From Alphaproteobacteria bacterium (lineage in GTDB: Bacteria; Pseudomonadota; Alphaproteobacteria; SMXP01), in contig JANQPV010000077.1 in assembly GCA_028285305.1 (NCBI GenBank), positions 118,624 through 182,623 on the forward strand: a DNA stretch of 64,000 bases, in the 5' to 3' direction. This document shows, in pieces, positions 27,085 to 36,204 of this stretch. The translations under genes were made by a program, and so were the position numbers. Every line of letters begins with the position of its first letter. Position 1 is the first letter of the stretch. The notes under the pieces were generated by a model. The model saw only the letters and a program-made list of their open reading frames with translations. It was not told where the DNA came from and did not search any database.

Positions 27085-27978
27085 ATGGAATTTTTTGCGA
27101 ATTACCCGGCCGGAAGCGAAAGCGATCCTTCGAAATGGGCAAAGGCGAAAGAGGACGAGGGCTGGCATGGCATCTGCGCAAGCGACCACTTCTGGGTTGG
27201 GGAGACCCGCTACCCCCACGTTTTCGTCACCGCCACACAGATGGCATGTGCAACGTCCCGCTTAAGGCTCACGACATCCTTCTGCAACAATCTGTTCCGA
27301 TCCCCCGTAGAGTTTGCGCAGGCATCGCTCGCGCTTCAGGCGGCATCGGGCGGGCGTTTTGAAGCCGGTCTCGGTGCGGGCTGGTTGCGGGACGAGATCG
27401 AGGCCATAGGCGACGCCTATCCCGACGGCCCCACGCGCATGTCCATGTATATCGAAGCCATGAAGATCGTGCAGCCGCTTTTGACGACCGGACAATGCCA
27501 GTTTGTCGGCGATTTCTATCAAATTGACATTCGAGGCGACCAAGAACTCGCACCTCTTTCCGATTCCCCGCCTCCGCTCATCGGGTCGGTTGGTGGTCCA
27601 AGAGGATTGCGCGAGATTACGCCCCTTGTCGACCGGATCGAGATCAAAGCGAGCGCGCGTGCGACACGTGTGGGCCACCTAGATTTCGAGATCATGTCCA
27701 CCGTCAGCGAAGACGAAGTTAAAGAAAATGTCGCCCGCGTAAGGGCCGTTGATTCATCCATTCCCATAGGGATTTTCATACTGGTGGCAACCGGAGACGA
27801 TGCGATGGTGCACGGAATGAAGGCTGGTTTAGGCGATGGCTATTTGAGCCGCTTCATGGGTGAGCCGGAAGCCGTTGCTCATGCGTTGCGGGACATCTCC
27901 GCTCTTGGAATAGACCGTGCACAAATCACTGAACTGGTTCCCGGCTCGCAGACACGATTGGCTCCGTTTCTTCTATAG
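27085..27978 (+). CDS. LLM-class F420-dependent oxidoreductase
   Basis: The 297-residue protein begins MEFFANYPAG after GGAGTGG. It shows EGWHGICASDHFWVGETRYPHVFVTAT, LTTSFCNNLFRSPVEFAQASLALQ and GRFEAGLGAGWLRDEIEAIG, close to the TIGR03621-like F420-dependent group. It reduces or oxidises an unknown small molecule using F420 or FMN. A single short gene on the opposite strand separates it from the LLM gene at 25729. Confidence 0.86.
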   Translation: MEFFANYPAGSESDPSKWAKAKEDEGWHGICASDHFWVGETRYPHVFVTATQMACATSRLRLTTSFCNNLFRSPVEFAQASLALQAASGGRFEAGLGAGWLRDEIEAIGDAYPDGPTRMSMYIEAMKIVQPLLTTGQCQFVGDFYQIDIRGDQELAPLSDSPPPLIGSVGGPRGLREITPLVDRIEIKASARATRVGHLDFEIMSTVSEDEVKENVARVRAVDSSIPIGIFILVATGDDAMVHGMKAGLGDGYLSRFMGEPEAVAHALRDISALGIDRAQITELVPGSQTRLAPFLL

Positions 27979-28026
27979 TCTGTAACTGAGAGTCTACCGG
28001 TACAGACCGAGAAGGCGATCTGTGAA

Positions 28027-30300
28027 TTAGGCGGCATCGGCTGTGCAGCCTGAACTGGACAAGCAAGCGGTGATCGCCCGAATCAGCTCGTCTGGCTCGA
28101 TGGGCTTGCTTACATATTCGTCCATGCCTTCAGCGAGATAGCGTTCGCGGTCGCCCGGCATTGCGTTTGCCGTTACTGCGATGATGGGTGTGGTTTGCGA
28201 ATTGGACTTAAGTGCCCTGATGGCGCGCGTTGCCTCAATCCCATCCATGACGGGCATCTGAATGTCCATGAGAATAAGATCGAAGGTTTCTTCGTTGATG
28301 GCTGCTAGAGCTTCTGCACCGTTGTTCACAAGAGTTATCTGAAACTCGAGTGGTTTCAAAAGGGCTACAATAATCTTTTGATTCACGACGTTGTCTTCGG
28401 CCACCAACACTCTTGGGACTTCGGTCGACATTGCGGACTGCAAACTATCTGTAGGCGAATTTTCACTAAAGGATTCTGTACCAGGCGCTTGCAAAGGTCG
28501 CGCTGGCAAAGTAAACCAAAAGTTGCTGCCCGCTCCAGGTTTGCTCTTTACGCCGATTTCGCCGCCCATTAGCTCGGCAAGCTGCCGGCAAATCGCTAGT
28601 CCGAGGCCGGTGCCTCCAAAGTTACGCGTCGTTGAAGCGTCGACCTGCGAGAATCTCTGGAAGAGTTTTTCTTGATCCTTCTGAGATATGCCGATGCCGG
28701 TATCTTTCACCTCACATTTTAGGCACGGCCCGTCTCCCTCATCTCGGTACAGACATACGACATGGACTGAACCTTCTCTTGTAAATTTGATCCCATTGCC
28801 GATTAGGTTGACCAAGAGTTGCCTGAAGCGCGTGCCATCTCCTTCCACGCAGTCGGGGACGTTACCATCGATCTCGTGATTGAGGTCGACCCCTTTTTCC
28901 GTTGCCTGGTGATTCAATAACGCCACTACATCTTCAATGATACGTTTGGGATTCATCGGTCCGTACTCCAGGTTTACCTTGCCGGCTTCCAACTTCGAGA
29001 AATCAAGTATGTCGTTGATGACTGTCAAAAGGCATTGTGCGGACTCTTTGGCCACGCTTGCTTGTTCTTTCTGGTGAGCATCGAGGTTTGAGTGCAAGAG
29101 AACGTCGAGCATACCTATCACGCCGTTCATTGGTGTGCGAATTTCATGGCTCATGGTCGCCAGAAATTGACTCTTGGCAACCGCGGCAGCCATTGCTTGT
29201 GTTGAGGCATCCTCCGCTTCTCGACGGCTGTCCTCCAAAACCAGGTGTTGAACACGTACCAACCGCAAAAGTGGCCAAAAGAGCCCAATCGCCAAACCCA
29301 AAAACACGACAGGGCCTAACGCGACCCTCAATTTGTTTGCGTCTTGCAGGTCCGCCCGATGATCATCCATGACGGTTTTGACGGCAAACACTGATCGTTC
29401 CATGGCTGTGAGCAGCTCGGTCGCTGCGTTTTGCAGTTCTCGAACTTCGAGCGAACGCTCCGCGGTTCCGGGATTGTTGAGCAGGAACTCGGCGTTTGAC
29501 AGATAGTGCTCACGCAGGCTCAGGAGCGCAGGACTGCCCGGCAGGAGTGCTCTGTCGGATGCGGATAAATCAAACTGGCCGGCCATACGATTCGTCAGTT
29601 TGGTCAGCTTGCTTGCTTCGTAACGCATCTCTTCGATAAGCGCTGAAAACTCTTCTCTCGTTTTGTCGTCCTCATAGTTCGAGAGGAGCACAACGCGTTG
29701 ACTTAGCATGCGTTGCCGGCCGGCGAGATTCAGCACCTCAGCTTCCAAACCAGCCTTTTGCCAGTTTATTTGTTGCGTCGCCGCAGCCATTACGGGCAGC
29801 AAACCTAAACACAGCACCCCAAAAGCGAGACTGATCAACAACACTTTGTCTGTCCTGCCTTGTCCGTTTTCCCGATCCTTCAAACTCTGTTCTGTTTGAT
29901 CGTATACGGCTCTTAACCAGGCAGCTGCGCTGCCGAGGATCGCTGCGATCACAAGAGCGCTCATTACATAAACGTAAACGCGGTCAACACCGCGGCCCAA
30001 TTCGAGAGCAAGCGGAAAGATGAGAATCTGAAATGAAAACGCGATATGACCGTAGATCAGTGTATCCACCGCCTTAGAGCGCTTTAGTTCCGGAGGCCGC
30101 TCGCCAGCATCCAAGAGAGTTGAAAGCGCGAAGAAGCCCGCCGCCATAATCGGAGACATGGTCAAAGCAAATATCAACGAAACACGCGCAAACGGCACGC
30201 GCTCAACGACGAGATTGTCAAATACGAGTAGACCCAACCCCAATTCGATAGCAAATGCGGCGCAGCCGATCACTAAAGCAGCTCGAATAGGATTGGTCAT
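28027..30300 (-). CDS. Membrane hybrid histidine kinase with PilJ-type sensor and receiver
   Basis: The 757-residue protein has four N-terminal membrane helices, then a fifth leading to a PilJ/NarX-type sensor (LNLAGRQRMLSQRVVLLS, near 200). A helix at about 325-345 returns to the cytoplasm. Next come HisKA with the phospho-His in TMSHEIRTPMNGVIGML, HATPase_c with DTGIGIS and GGTGLGLAICRQLAELMGG, and a receiver with EDN and the phospho-Asp in LILMDIQMPVMDG. No partner regulator is adjacent, so a phosphotransfer protein elsewhere is likely. The AGRQRM motif suggests sensing of small anions or dimer signalling. Confidence 0.93.
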   Translation of the reverse strand: MTNPIRAALVIGCAAFAIELGLGLLVFDNLVVERVPFARVSLIFALTMSPIMAAGFFALSTLLDAGERPPELKRSKAVDTLIYGHIAFSFQILIFPLALELGRGVDRVYVYVMSALVIAAILGSAAAWLRAVYDQTEQSLKDRENGQGRTDKVLLISLAFGVLCLGLLPVMAAATQQINWQKAGLEAEVLNLAGRQRMLSQRVVLLSNYEDDKTREEFSALIEEMRYEASKLTKLTNRMAGQFDLSASDRALLPGSPALLSLREHYLSNAEFLLNNPGTAERSLEVRELQNAATELLTAMERSVFAVKTVMDDHRADLQDANKLRVALGPVVFLGLAIGLFWPLLRLVRVQHLVLEDSRREAEDASTQAMAAAVAKSQFLATMSHEIRTPMNGVIGMLDVLLHSNLDAHQKEQASVAKESAQCLLTVINDILDFSKLEAGKVNLEYGPMNPKRIIEDVVALLNHQATEKGVDLNHEIDGNVPDCVEGDGTRFRQLLVNLIGNGIKFTREGSVHVVCLYRDEGDGPCLKCEVKDTGIGISQKDQEKLFQRFSQVDASTTRNFGGTGLGLAICRQLAELMGGEIGVKSKPGAGSNFWFTLPARPLQAPGTESFSENSPTDSLQSAMSTEVPRVLVAEDNVVNQKIIVALLKPLEFQITLVNNGAEALAAINEETFDLILMDIQMPVMDGIEATRAIRALKSNSQTTPIIAVTANAMPGDRERYLAEGMDEYVSKPIEPDELIRAITACLSSSGCTADAA

Positions 30301-30657
30301 GAGAGTCTCATCACTTCCTTCCTCTCAATTCGGCGAGCGGATATCATCCAGGATTAGGGTTGATAGAAAGTAACTTTACAATCTGTGTTTGTGGTTGTGC
30401 GGTGCAGCAATCGAAGACTGACCCACCTGTCCTCAGGTGTACGTCCGTTCGGATCGTCAGCCCACAATCAGGCACCAGTACCTCATCACAGGAGTTTTTC
30501 CGACCGTTGGGTGTCCCCTGAAATTCGGTCCGCCCAGGATCGGTATTGTACCTTCGGAAATGCCTTCTCCAGGACATCACCGGAACAGAGAGGTAGACCT
30601 GCGATCAAATACGGTCCATCCTCGACGCTGACTTGAGACGATGAACGGAGACCAGAG
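30301..30657. other. 357-bp divergent intergenic region
   Basis: This lies between the histidine kinase and SDR starts and must hold both promoters. AGGAAGG precedes the kinase ATG and GGAGA the SDR ATG. I see no strong palindrome or reading frame in it. Confidence 0.5.
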
Positions 30658-31608
30658 ATGGCATTTGGGGCTGAGACAACAACCGATGAAGTTCTTGAAG
30701 GCTTGGACCTTAAGGGACTGACCGCCATGGTCACCGGCGCTTCCGGAGGGCTGGGCGAGGAGACGGCACGTGCCCTCGTGTCGAAAGGGGCATCGGTTAC
30801 CATTGCAGCGCGAAACGTTCCGAAAGCTGATGAAGCCGCGGAACGGATAAAGGCATCTACCGGAAGTACGGAAGTGGACGTGCTAGAAGTGGAGCTTTCG
30901 AATCCCGCCAGCGTTAGGACCGCCGCTGCAAGATACAATGGAACACTGAGAAAGCTCAATGTTCTCATAAACAATGCCGGTGTCATGGCGTGTCCCCTTA
31001 CCCGGACGAGCGAAGGCTGGGAAATGCAGCTGGCGACGAATCACTTTGGCCACTTTCTGTTTACCTGTCTCTTGGCACCTTCCCTACGGGCGGGAGGTCC
31101 TGGCCGCGTTATTAATCTGTCTTCGGCAGGACACAAGCTGAGCAGCTTTGACTTCGATGATCCGCACTTTGATCAACGCGACTATGATAAATGGGTTGCC
31201 TACGGACAATCAAAAACCGCCAACATTCTTTTCTCTGTCGCGCTCAATAAGCGGCTTGCGGCTTCTGGTATTGTTGCGAACGCCGTTCATCCCGGCGGGA
31301 TTCAGACGGAACTGGGACGGCACCTTTCGGAGAGCGATATTGAGGCGCTCATGAGCCGTGTTGGCAGTGATGGCGAGTTCAGTTTCAAATCCATCCCGGC
31401 CGGAGCAGCCACGAGCGTTTGGGCCGCAACGTGGCCCGACTTGGAAGGCGTTGGCGGTCAATACATGGAAGACTGCCATATTGCCGAAGTCAATGATGGA
31501 GAGTTTGGGGGAGCCGGAGTCGCGTCTTACGCATTGGACGAAGATGCCGCGGAACGGCTGTGGTCGTACACGGAAGACACATTGGGCGAGGAGTTCGATT
31601 TGGCTTAA
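30658..31608 (+). CDS. Short-chain dehydrogenase (retinol dehydrogenase-like)
   Basis: The 316-residue protein has TGASGGLGEETARAL (cofactor loop), NNAGVMACP, LSSAG (catalytic Ser) and the catalytic pair in YGQSKTANILFS (YxxxK). It matches the extended SDR group that includes retinol and light-dependent protochlorophyllide reductase relatives. An alcohol or ketone is interconverted using NAD(P). GGAGA lies 9 bp before the ATG. It is convergent with the thioesterase gene, 17 bp away. Confidence 0.92.
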   Translation: MAFGAETTTDEVLEGLDLKGLTAMVTGASGGLGEETARALVSKGASVTIAARNVPKADEAAERIKASTGSTEVDVLEVELSNPASVRTAAARYNGTLRKLNVLINNAGVMACPLTRTSEGWEMQLATNHFGHFLFTCLLAPSLRAGGPGRVINLSSAGHKLSSFDFDDPHFDQRDYDKWVAYGQSKTANILFSVALNKRLAASGIVANAVHPGGIQTELGRHLSESDIEALMSRVGSDGEFSFKSIPAGAATSVWAATWPDLEGVGGQYMEDCHIAEVNDGEFGGAGVASYALDEDAAERLWSYTEDTLGEEFDLA

Positions 31609-31625
31609 GTGTCTGTCTGCGGCAG

Positions 31626-32015
31626 CTACAGGACCAATTGTGTCTGGGTGATTACGGCAACTTTCCTTCCGTCTGCACGGCTGATGGACGTTTGCCAGAC
31701 CGATATGCGCCTACCGACGCTCACCGGCGTCGTTTCAGCCGTCAATTGGTCCCCTTCGGGTGCGGCGGCCAAAAAATTGGTTTTGCTCTCAATCGTGGTG
31801 GTGCCCGCAGCGCCCTCGGGCAAATTTAGGAAGGCACCAATCGCTCCCAGCGTATCTGCAAACGCCATGAGCGCACCGCCGTGCATGATACTTCCCGTGG
31901 TACAAAGGTCTTCGCGGACCAGGATTTGCGCCTCAATTCGCTGTTTTTCCGCCGAGACCACATCGATACCCATCAACTTGGAAAAAGGCATCAGATCGGC
32001 TACGTTTTTGGACAT
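31626..32015 (-). CDS. PaaI-family hotdog thioesterase
   Basis: The 129-residue hotdog protein shows TTGSIMHGGALMAFADTLGAIGA, the HGG motif and helix of the 4HBT (PaaI) family, followed by the strand-rich C-half. These enzymes cleave acyl- or aryl-CoA thioesters in the cytoplasm. It stands alone, with AGGGAA 8 bp before its ATG. The substrate class cannot be narrowed from sequence. Confidence 0.88.
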   Translation of the reverse strand: MSKNVADLMPFSKLMGIDVVSAEKQRIEAQILVREDLCTTGSIMHGGALMAFADTLGAIGAFLNLPEGAAGTTTIESKTNFLAAAPEGDQLTAETTPVSVGRRISVWQTSISRADGRKVAVITQTQLVL

Positions 32016-32323
32016 ACGATTCCCTGACTATCAGTAAGCAAAGTTCTTCTTGTTCGCCCAAGCATAACCTGCCGCGTTAGCTGTTCAATTACCTTTCGGG
32101 TAAAACACGGGGCTTCCAATGAACGATCATCAATGGCCAGCTCATTACTCTACAACTGCCGATCACGGTTCGCGCTATGGGCTGCTTGTGTGTGCTCTGC
32201 AGCCGATCTGCCCAGCTCGATCTCGCTCTCTGCCTTCGAAACGTATACAAAATCGTATCGATGACCCCATCTGTAGTGGCAGCCATCTTCGCTCCTGGAG
32301 CAACACAAATCCGAGGTGAACTT
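32016..32323. other. 308-bp intergenic region
   Basis: This lies between the divergent thioesterase and exonuclease genes. The in-frame extension of the exonuclease up to 32177 has a Cys-rich unnatural sequence and is not used. I see nothing else in it. Confidence 0.45.
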
Positions 32324-33145
32324 GTGACCTTTCGATATCTCGTCGTTTTAGATTTTGAGGCAACGTGCGACGAACGCACACCTCCCAAACCGCAGGAGGT
32401 TATTGAATTTCCTTCTGTCGTCCTCGATTTGGGCGTGATGGATGTGGTATCGGAGTTCGAAGCTTTTGTGCGTCCACAGCATCACCCTCAGCTTACCGAC
32501 TTTTGTAAGACCTTTACAGCGATCCGACAAGAAGATGTGGACCAAGCCGAACCCTTTTATCTGGTTCTGGAGAGACACCAAGCATGGCTTGCAGATATGG
32601 GCCTAACTGTAGCGAATGCACTTTTGGTGACCTGCGGGGATTGGGACCTGAATACGATGTTTCCGGCGCAATGTGGCGCGTCGATCCCTCGGATCGAGCA
32701 TGTCCCTCACATATACCGCCGCTGGCACAATTTGAAGCATTCTTTTTGCTCCGCCACAGGACAAAAAAAGGCTCCCGGCATGGAGGGTATGCTCGGTGCC
32801 TTCGATTTGGACTTGATCGGTCATCATCACCGGGGAATAGACGATTGTCGTAACATAGCGAGACTTTGTCTCAAACTCCTTGAGCACGGCGCCACTGTTG
32901 ATGTGACGAAACAACTCTCGTACGAGCGTTTCCCGCCCATCGCTTTAAAGCTGGCTTTCGGGGATCGCGTCGTCGATGTGGATCTCGGCCGTAGAAATAC
33001 GCCCGCGTTGTTTAGCAAGGCCAGCACTCTTTTTCAGCGCAACTTCTCGCATTTCCTGCGTGAAGACGAAAGCGAAGTGTCTACGGGCAAGGACCTGATG
33101 GATCTGAAATCCGGAGAAGTCCTGACCGCAATCGAAGCAGATTAG
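32324..33145 (+). CDS. ERI1-like DEDDh 3'-5' exonuclease
   Basis: GTG 32324 is chosen because GAGGTGA lies 6 bp upstream and the protein then begins with the first exonuclease strand, FRYLVVLDFEATCDE. The 273-residue product has the DEDDh set: D and E in DFEATC, Asp in CGDWDLNTMF, and H and D in HHHRGIDDCRNIAR. ERI1-type enzymes trim 3' ends of structured RNAs. The extra C-terminal 80 residues (VDVDLGRRNTPALFSKASTL...) match no family I know. Confidence 0.85.
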   Translation: MTFRYLVVLDFEATCDERTPPKPQEVIEFPSVVLDLGVMDVVSEFEAFVRPQHHPQLTDFCKTFTAIRQEDVDQAEPFYLVLERHQAWLADMGLTVANALLVTCGDWDLNTMFPAQCGASIPRIEHVPHIYRRWHNLKHSFCSATGQKKAPGMEGMLGAFDLDLIGHHHRGIDDCRNIARLCLKLLEHGATVDVTKQLSYERFPPIALKLAFGDRVVDVDLGRRNTPALFSKASTLFQRNFSHFLREDESEVSTGKDLMDLKSGEVLTAIEAD

Positions 33146-33221
33146 CCCGATGCAAATTTCCGGGGTTGAATCGCGACCCAATGATGGCTATATCCCCAGC
33201 TGATTTTTATGAGGCACACAA

Positions 33222-33305
33222 ATGACTAAGGCTTACCGTCTAAAAGAAATACGTGAAGTGATGGCACGTGCCGTCGCGGCGGAAAGATATTGGTTCGACT
33301 TCTGA
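33222..33305 (+). CDS. 27-residue leader-like peptide
   Basis: ATG 33222 is preceded by GAGG 8 bp upstream. The peptide is basic in the middle (YRLKEIREVMARAVA) and ends in aromatic residues (ERYWFDF) just before a TGA stop. It resembles no known leader peptide. The same frame stays open for 65 more codons beyond the TGA, but a terminator hairpin lies inside that extension. Whether it is translated or regulatory is unknown. Confidence 0.35.
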   Translation: MTKAYRLKEIREVMARAVAAERYWFDF

Positions 33306-33328
33306 CCTGCCTCTTTTGAATCGTTTCG

Positions 33329-33344
33329 GGAGGCTGCGGCCTCC
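33329..33344 (+). other. GC-rich hairpin in leader
   Basis: GGAGGC-TGCG-GCCTCC forms a six-pair stem 15 bp before the intrinsic terminator. It could act as a pause or anti-terminator element, or belong to a composite terminator. Confidence 0.4.
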
Positions 33345-33358
33345 TTGTTGTTGATCAC

Positions 33359-33389
33359 AACCCTGGATGGCCCCGCCTCCAGGGTTTTT
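33359..33389 (+). terminator. Intrinsic terminator upstream of the EF-Tu paralogue
   Basis: AACCCTGGA pairs with TCCAGGGTT around a ten-base loop, followed by TTTTT. It lies 54 bp after the leader peptide stop and 132 bp before the EF-Tu-like start, so full-length transcripts of the latter need a downstream promoter or read-through. Confidence 0.75.
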
Positions 33390-33520
33390 CATTGGGCTGA
33401 GCGGTTCCTGTACGGATCCGCAAATGCTCCCATAGAATTGGCGCGCCGATGCCAGTGGCCATTTGGATCCCGTTTGGCCAGCGAGGTCCGAGTGGCGTTA
33501 TGAATATGCAGGAGAAAAAA

Positions 33521-34708
33521 ATGCATATGAAACAACATGTTAATGTCGGAACCATTGGTCACGTCGATCACGGCAAGACCACGTTGACGGCGGCGCTCAC
33601 CCACGTCCAAGCGCGGCGAATCGGCGGCAATGCTTTGACCTTTGATCAAATCGATAAAGCGCCCGAAGAAAAGGCGCGCGGCATCACAATCAATACAAGC
33701 CACGTGGAGTACGAGTCCGAGACACGGCGGTATGCTCATATCGACTGTCCTGGGCATGCTGATTATGTGAAGAACATGATCACCGGCGCCTCGCAGATGG
33801 ACGGCGCGATCCTTTTGGTTGATGGAACCGAAGGAGCGGCCAAACAGACCGTTGAGCACATATTGCTCGCCCGACAGGTTGGAGTTGAGCACATGGTCGT
33901 CTTTGTCAATAAAATGGATAGTCTGTCTTCAGATGAGAAGGCGGATATGACGTCTCTTATTGAACTGGAGATGGGCGATCTCTTGAGTGCGCACGGATAC
34001 GAGGGCACGCCCTTTGTCTTTGGCTCGGCTCTTCGCGCGCTTGAAGCTAGTGCACGCGGAGAGATGTCTGGTGAAGACGTTGGCGCGATCGTCGAGCTGG
34101 TCCAGGCACTGGATGCCCATATCCCCGACCCCGTGCGAGATTTCGACAGTCCGTTTCTGATGCCGATTGAGGGTGTACACACCATACCGGGCCGAGGAAC
34201 CGTCGTTTCGGGGCGCGTGGACCGCGGTGTGCTGAGAGTAGGTGACAATGTCGAGATTGTTGGTTTCGACAATGACGGCGCTCAGGTTACGGTTACAGGG
34301 ACCCAAGCGTTTCGCAAGGACATTCCGGAGGCTAGAGCCGGCATGAATGTGGGGCTCCTGCTTCGCGGTCTCAAACGAGACGATGTTTCCCGGGGCCAAA
34401 TTCTGAGTGCGCCGGGCGTCATTCAGCCCTACACTGAAGGCACAGCGAATGTCTTTGTTTTGACCAAAGAAGAAGGCGGACGCCATACGCCGTTCGCCAG
34501 CGGATATCGTCCTCAGTTCTTCTTTGGCGTGACCGACGTCACAGGCACGGTAACGGTTACTTCAGGGGGTAGTGTTGCGCCCGGTGACAGGGCTGATATC
34601 AGCTTTGTACTGAACAAGCCTGTTGGACTTGAAGCGGGCGTCCGCTTTGCCATTCGGGAAGGCGGGAAAACGGTGGGCGCCGGCCTGGTTACCGGCGTAT
34701 CTGGCTGA
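33521..34708 (+). CDS. Divergent EF-Tu-like translational GTPase (paralogue)
   Basis: ATG 33521 follows AGGAGAAAAAA. The 395 residues match full-length EF-Tu. All GTPase motifs are present: GHVDHGKT (13-20), ARGITIN switch I, DCPGH (74-78), NKMD (129-132) and GSALRAL. Domains 2 and 3 follow in order, ending [15 protein letters not shown]. Differences from ordinary EF-Tu include [15 protein letters not shown] where most have ADGPMPQTREHI, and a Gly at 336 ([10 protein letters not shown]) where an Arg is usual. It lies away from ribosomal genes. It is probably a second EF-Tu copy with a special role, such as antibiotic tolerance or stress translation. The main tuf gene should be elsewhere. Confidence 0.88.
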   Translation: MHMKQHVNVGTIGHVDHGKTTLTAALTHVQARRIGGNALTFDQIDKAPEEKARGITINTSHVEYESETRRYAHIDCPGHADYVKNMITGASQMDGAILLVDGTEGAAKQTVEHILLARQVGVEHMVVFVNKMDSLSSDEKADMTSLIELEMGDLLSAHGYEGTPFVFGSALRALEASARGEMSGEDVGAIVELVQALDAHIPDPVRDFDSPFLMPIEGVHTIPGRGTVVSGRVDRGVLRVGDNVEIVGFDNDGAQVTVTGTQAFRKDIPEARAGMNVGLLLRGLKRDDVSRGQILSAPGVIQPYTEGTANVFVLTKEEGGRHTPFASGYRPQFFFGVTDVTGTVTVTSGGSVAPGDRADISFVLNKPVGLEAGVRFAIREGGKTVGAGLVTGVSG

Positions 34709-34808
34709 ACACCTGCCAAACGAGGGCCCATGCACATTCCGCTATCGCAGAGTGTTCATGGGCGCCTCACTCGTGCATCAGGTATCTTGTGATAGAGCTT
34801 TGCAACCT

Positions 34809-35270
34809 CTATTGGTTCCAATATCCGATTCCGGTGGCTCCGTTGTTAATGATGTAGGTGGTCATCGACCCTGTTCGTCCGGAATAGGTTCCCGACTTTC
34901 CTACCAATTTACCCCAACAATTGGCACCCTGAGATTCAGTTGGGGTAACGTCACAAGACGCGATCTGGGTCCAATCGCCAGCTCCGGAATCGTAGTCGCA
35001 AATGTAGCGTATATCGAACTCACTCTCCGGCGGTTCGGACCAGGCCACGCAGGCTGCGCTCGCGATGATTGGTTTTCCTGCCAAACCCGTTATCTCTGCT
35101 GTCCCTTTTCCCGCGAGAGCTGAAAGACTATGGCCCTCCGGCATCTCGGTTCCAACCGAAACTTCCGTATCAAATTGTGAGTTGAAGGTGAACGCCTCCG
35201 GCTCTGCATACGCCGATGCGGCAAATGCGAGCAATCCACTAAACGGCACCACAAATAAGACTCTCCTCAT
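34809..35270 (-). CDS. Secreted small protein, unknown family
   Basis: ATG 35270 follows GGGAGGAC and starts a signal peptide (MRRVLFVVPFSGLLAFAASAYA). The mature part (about 131 residues) is beta-rich by pattern with four Cys (SAACVAW, RYICDYD, ASCDV, GANCWG), likely two disulfides, and a polar Gly-rich end (YSGRTGSMTTYIINNG). No domain is recognised. Two perfect inverted repeats directly upstream suggest tight control. Confidence 0.6.
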   Translation of the reverse strand: MRRVLFVVPFSGLLAFAASAYAEPEAFTFNSQFDTEVSVGTEMPEGHSLSALAGKGTAEITGLAGKPIIASAACVAWSEPPESEFDIRYICDYDSGAGDWTQIASCDVTPTESQGANCWGKLVGKSGTYSGRTGSMTTYIINNGATGIGYWNQ

Positions 35271-35284
35271 TTTGTCCTCCCATA

Positions 35285-35301
35285 TGTCAACAATATTGAC
35301 A
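35285..35301. promoter_or_regulatory. Inverted repeat TGTCAA-N5-TTGACA
   Basis: A perfect 6-bp inverted repeat with a 5-base spacer lies 15 bp before the start of the secreted protein gene, overlapping its leader. It has the size of an operator for a dimeric helix-turn-helix regulator. A MarR-type gene lies 0.4 kb away. Confidence 0.5.
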
Positions 35302-35313
35302 CAAATTATTTGT
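35301..35313. promoter_or_regulatory. Inverted repeat ACAAAT-T-ATTTGT
   Basis: A second perfect palindrome abuts the first by one base. The two together span 29 bp, upstream of the same gene. This could be the promoter/operator region of the gene starting at 35270. Confidence 0.45.
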
Positions 35314-35672
35314 CTACCAAGTAAAGTAATCAGATTCCTATCGTTCGGCCTTGTCAAGCTCGTCAAGGAACGAACGAACGCGTCGGATACCGCGGCCGCT
35401 TACAAGGCTATTGGGAGAGTGTTACTTGGATATGCGATTGTACTCAGTATAAGGTAAATCTAAGGTGGAGAATTTTTCGCTTGAATTGCTTTGGCGCTAT
35501 CCATGGGAGTCTCTCCATAAGATTCGGAGGACGATACCTCGGCGCCCCGTATCGAGCAGATAGTCTTTATACCATCTATGCGTTAGGTATTGGCCGCAGG
35601 CAGATGAATTTCTTGCTGCCTAGGCCTCGCTGCTCGAATTAGACTAACTCCTAAAGACTACTGATCGTCGAT

Positions 35673-36164
35673 TTAAGGCCTGACGGCTGGACTGGACTCG
35701 CTGTCTAGATTGCTGAACAATCGATTAAGCAAGGAATGCAATTGATCGATCTCTTCGGGCGTAAACCCGGTTAGCGGTATCGTCTCAAATCGACGTGCAT
35801 GCGGAATTATTTCGGCGATAAGCGCGGCGCCTTTCGACGTTAGCGAAACCTCGACCGCGCGCGCATCATCACCTACACGCACACGCTGGATTAGCTCCTT
35901 TTTCTCCAATTTCGTCAATACGCGAGACACGGTCCACAGCTCAATCGTCGTGAAATCGGCGAGTTGACCAATCCGCAATCTGCCCTGTTGATTGAGAGCA
36001 GCCATCAGACGCCACATGATGATGTCTACATCGTATTTCTTAAGCAGTTCACTGAAACGCGAAGCGACAATCGAACCCGTCCGATTTAGAAGAAAGGGTG
36101 TGAACCGACTTAAATCGAAATGATCTTGCCCCATATTGATCCGATCTGTTGAAAAGGAGCTCAT
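35673..36164 (-). CDS. MarR-family transcription regulator
   Basis: The 163-residue protein has the MarR winged-helix core: IMWRLMAALNQQGRLRIGQLADFTTIELWTVSRVLTKLEKKELIQRVRVGDDARAVEVSLTSKG, with the DxR wing (DDARAVEV) intact. MarR dimers bind palindromes and are released by small aromatic or lipid ligands. It lies 40 bp downstream of the wax ester synthase gene on the same strand, so the two are probably co-transcribed. Palindromes at 35285-35313 and 37826-37839 are candidate sites. Confidence 0.92.
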   Translation of the reverse strand: MSSFSTDRINMGQDHFDLSRFTPFLLNRTGSIVASRFSELLKKYDVDIIMWRLMAALNQQGRLRIGQLADFTTIELWTVSRVLTKLEKKELIQRVRVGDDARAVEVSLTSKGAALIAEIIPHARRFETIPLTGFTPEEIDQLHSLLNRLFSNLDSESSPAVRP

Positions 36165-36204
36165 ACGTCTGTGCGCGCCGAACTATAAGGTCCTTAACTC
36201 GACC

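Larger units (their letters stand above)
33146..33520. other. 375-bp leader region before the EF-Tu paralogue
   Basis: It holds a 27-codon peptide (33222-33305), a GC hairpin (33329-33344) and an intrinsic terminator (33359-33389), all upstream of the EF-Tu-like gene. The layout suggests transcription termination, or attenuation, between the exonuclease or peptide and the EF-Tu-like gene. Confidence 0.5.
35271..35672. other. 402-bp intergenic region
   Basis: Apart from the two palindromes near its left end, this region shows no gene. A plus-strand frame that overlaps the secreted protein gene is rejected. The MarR gene's 3' end borders it on the right. Confidence 0.5.

Noticed and set aside
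30486..30986. 166-codon minus-strand frame opposite the SDR gene
   Set aside because: Ser/Ala/Pro-rich composition typical of an antisense shadow; the plus-strand SDR has full motifs.
33763..34486. Long minus-strand frames opposite the EF-Tu paralogue
   Set aside because: Antisense of a strongly conserved gene; no ribosome sites or domain.
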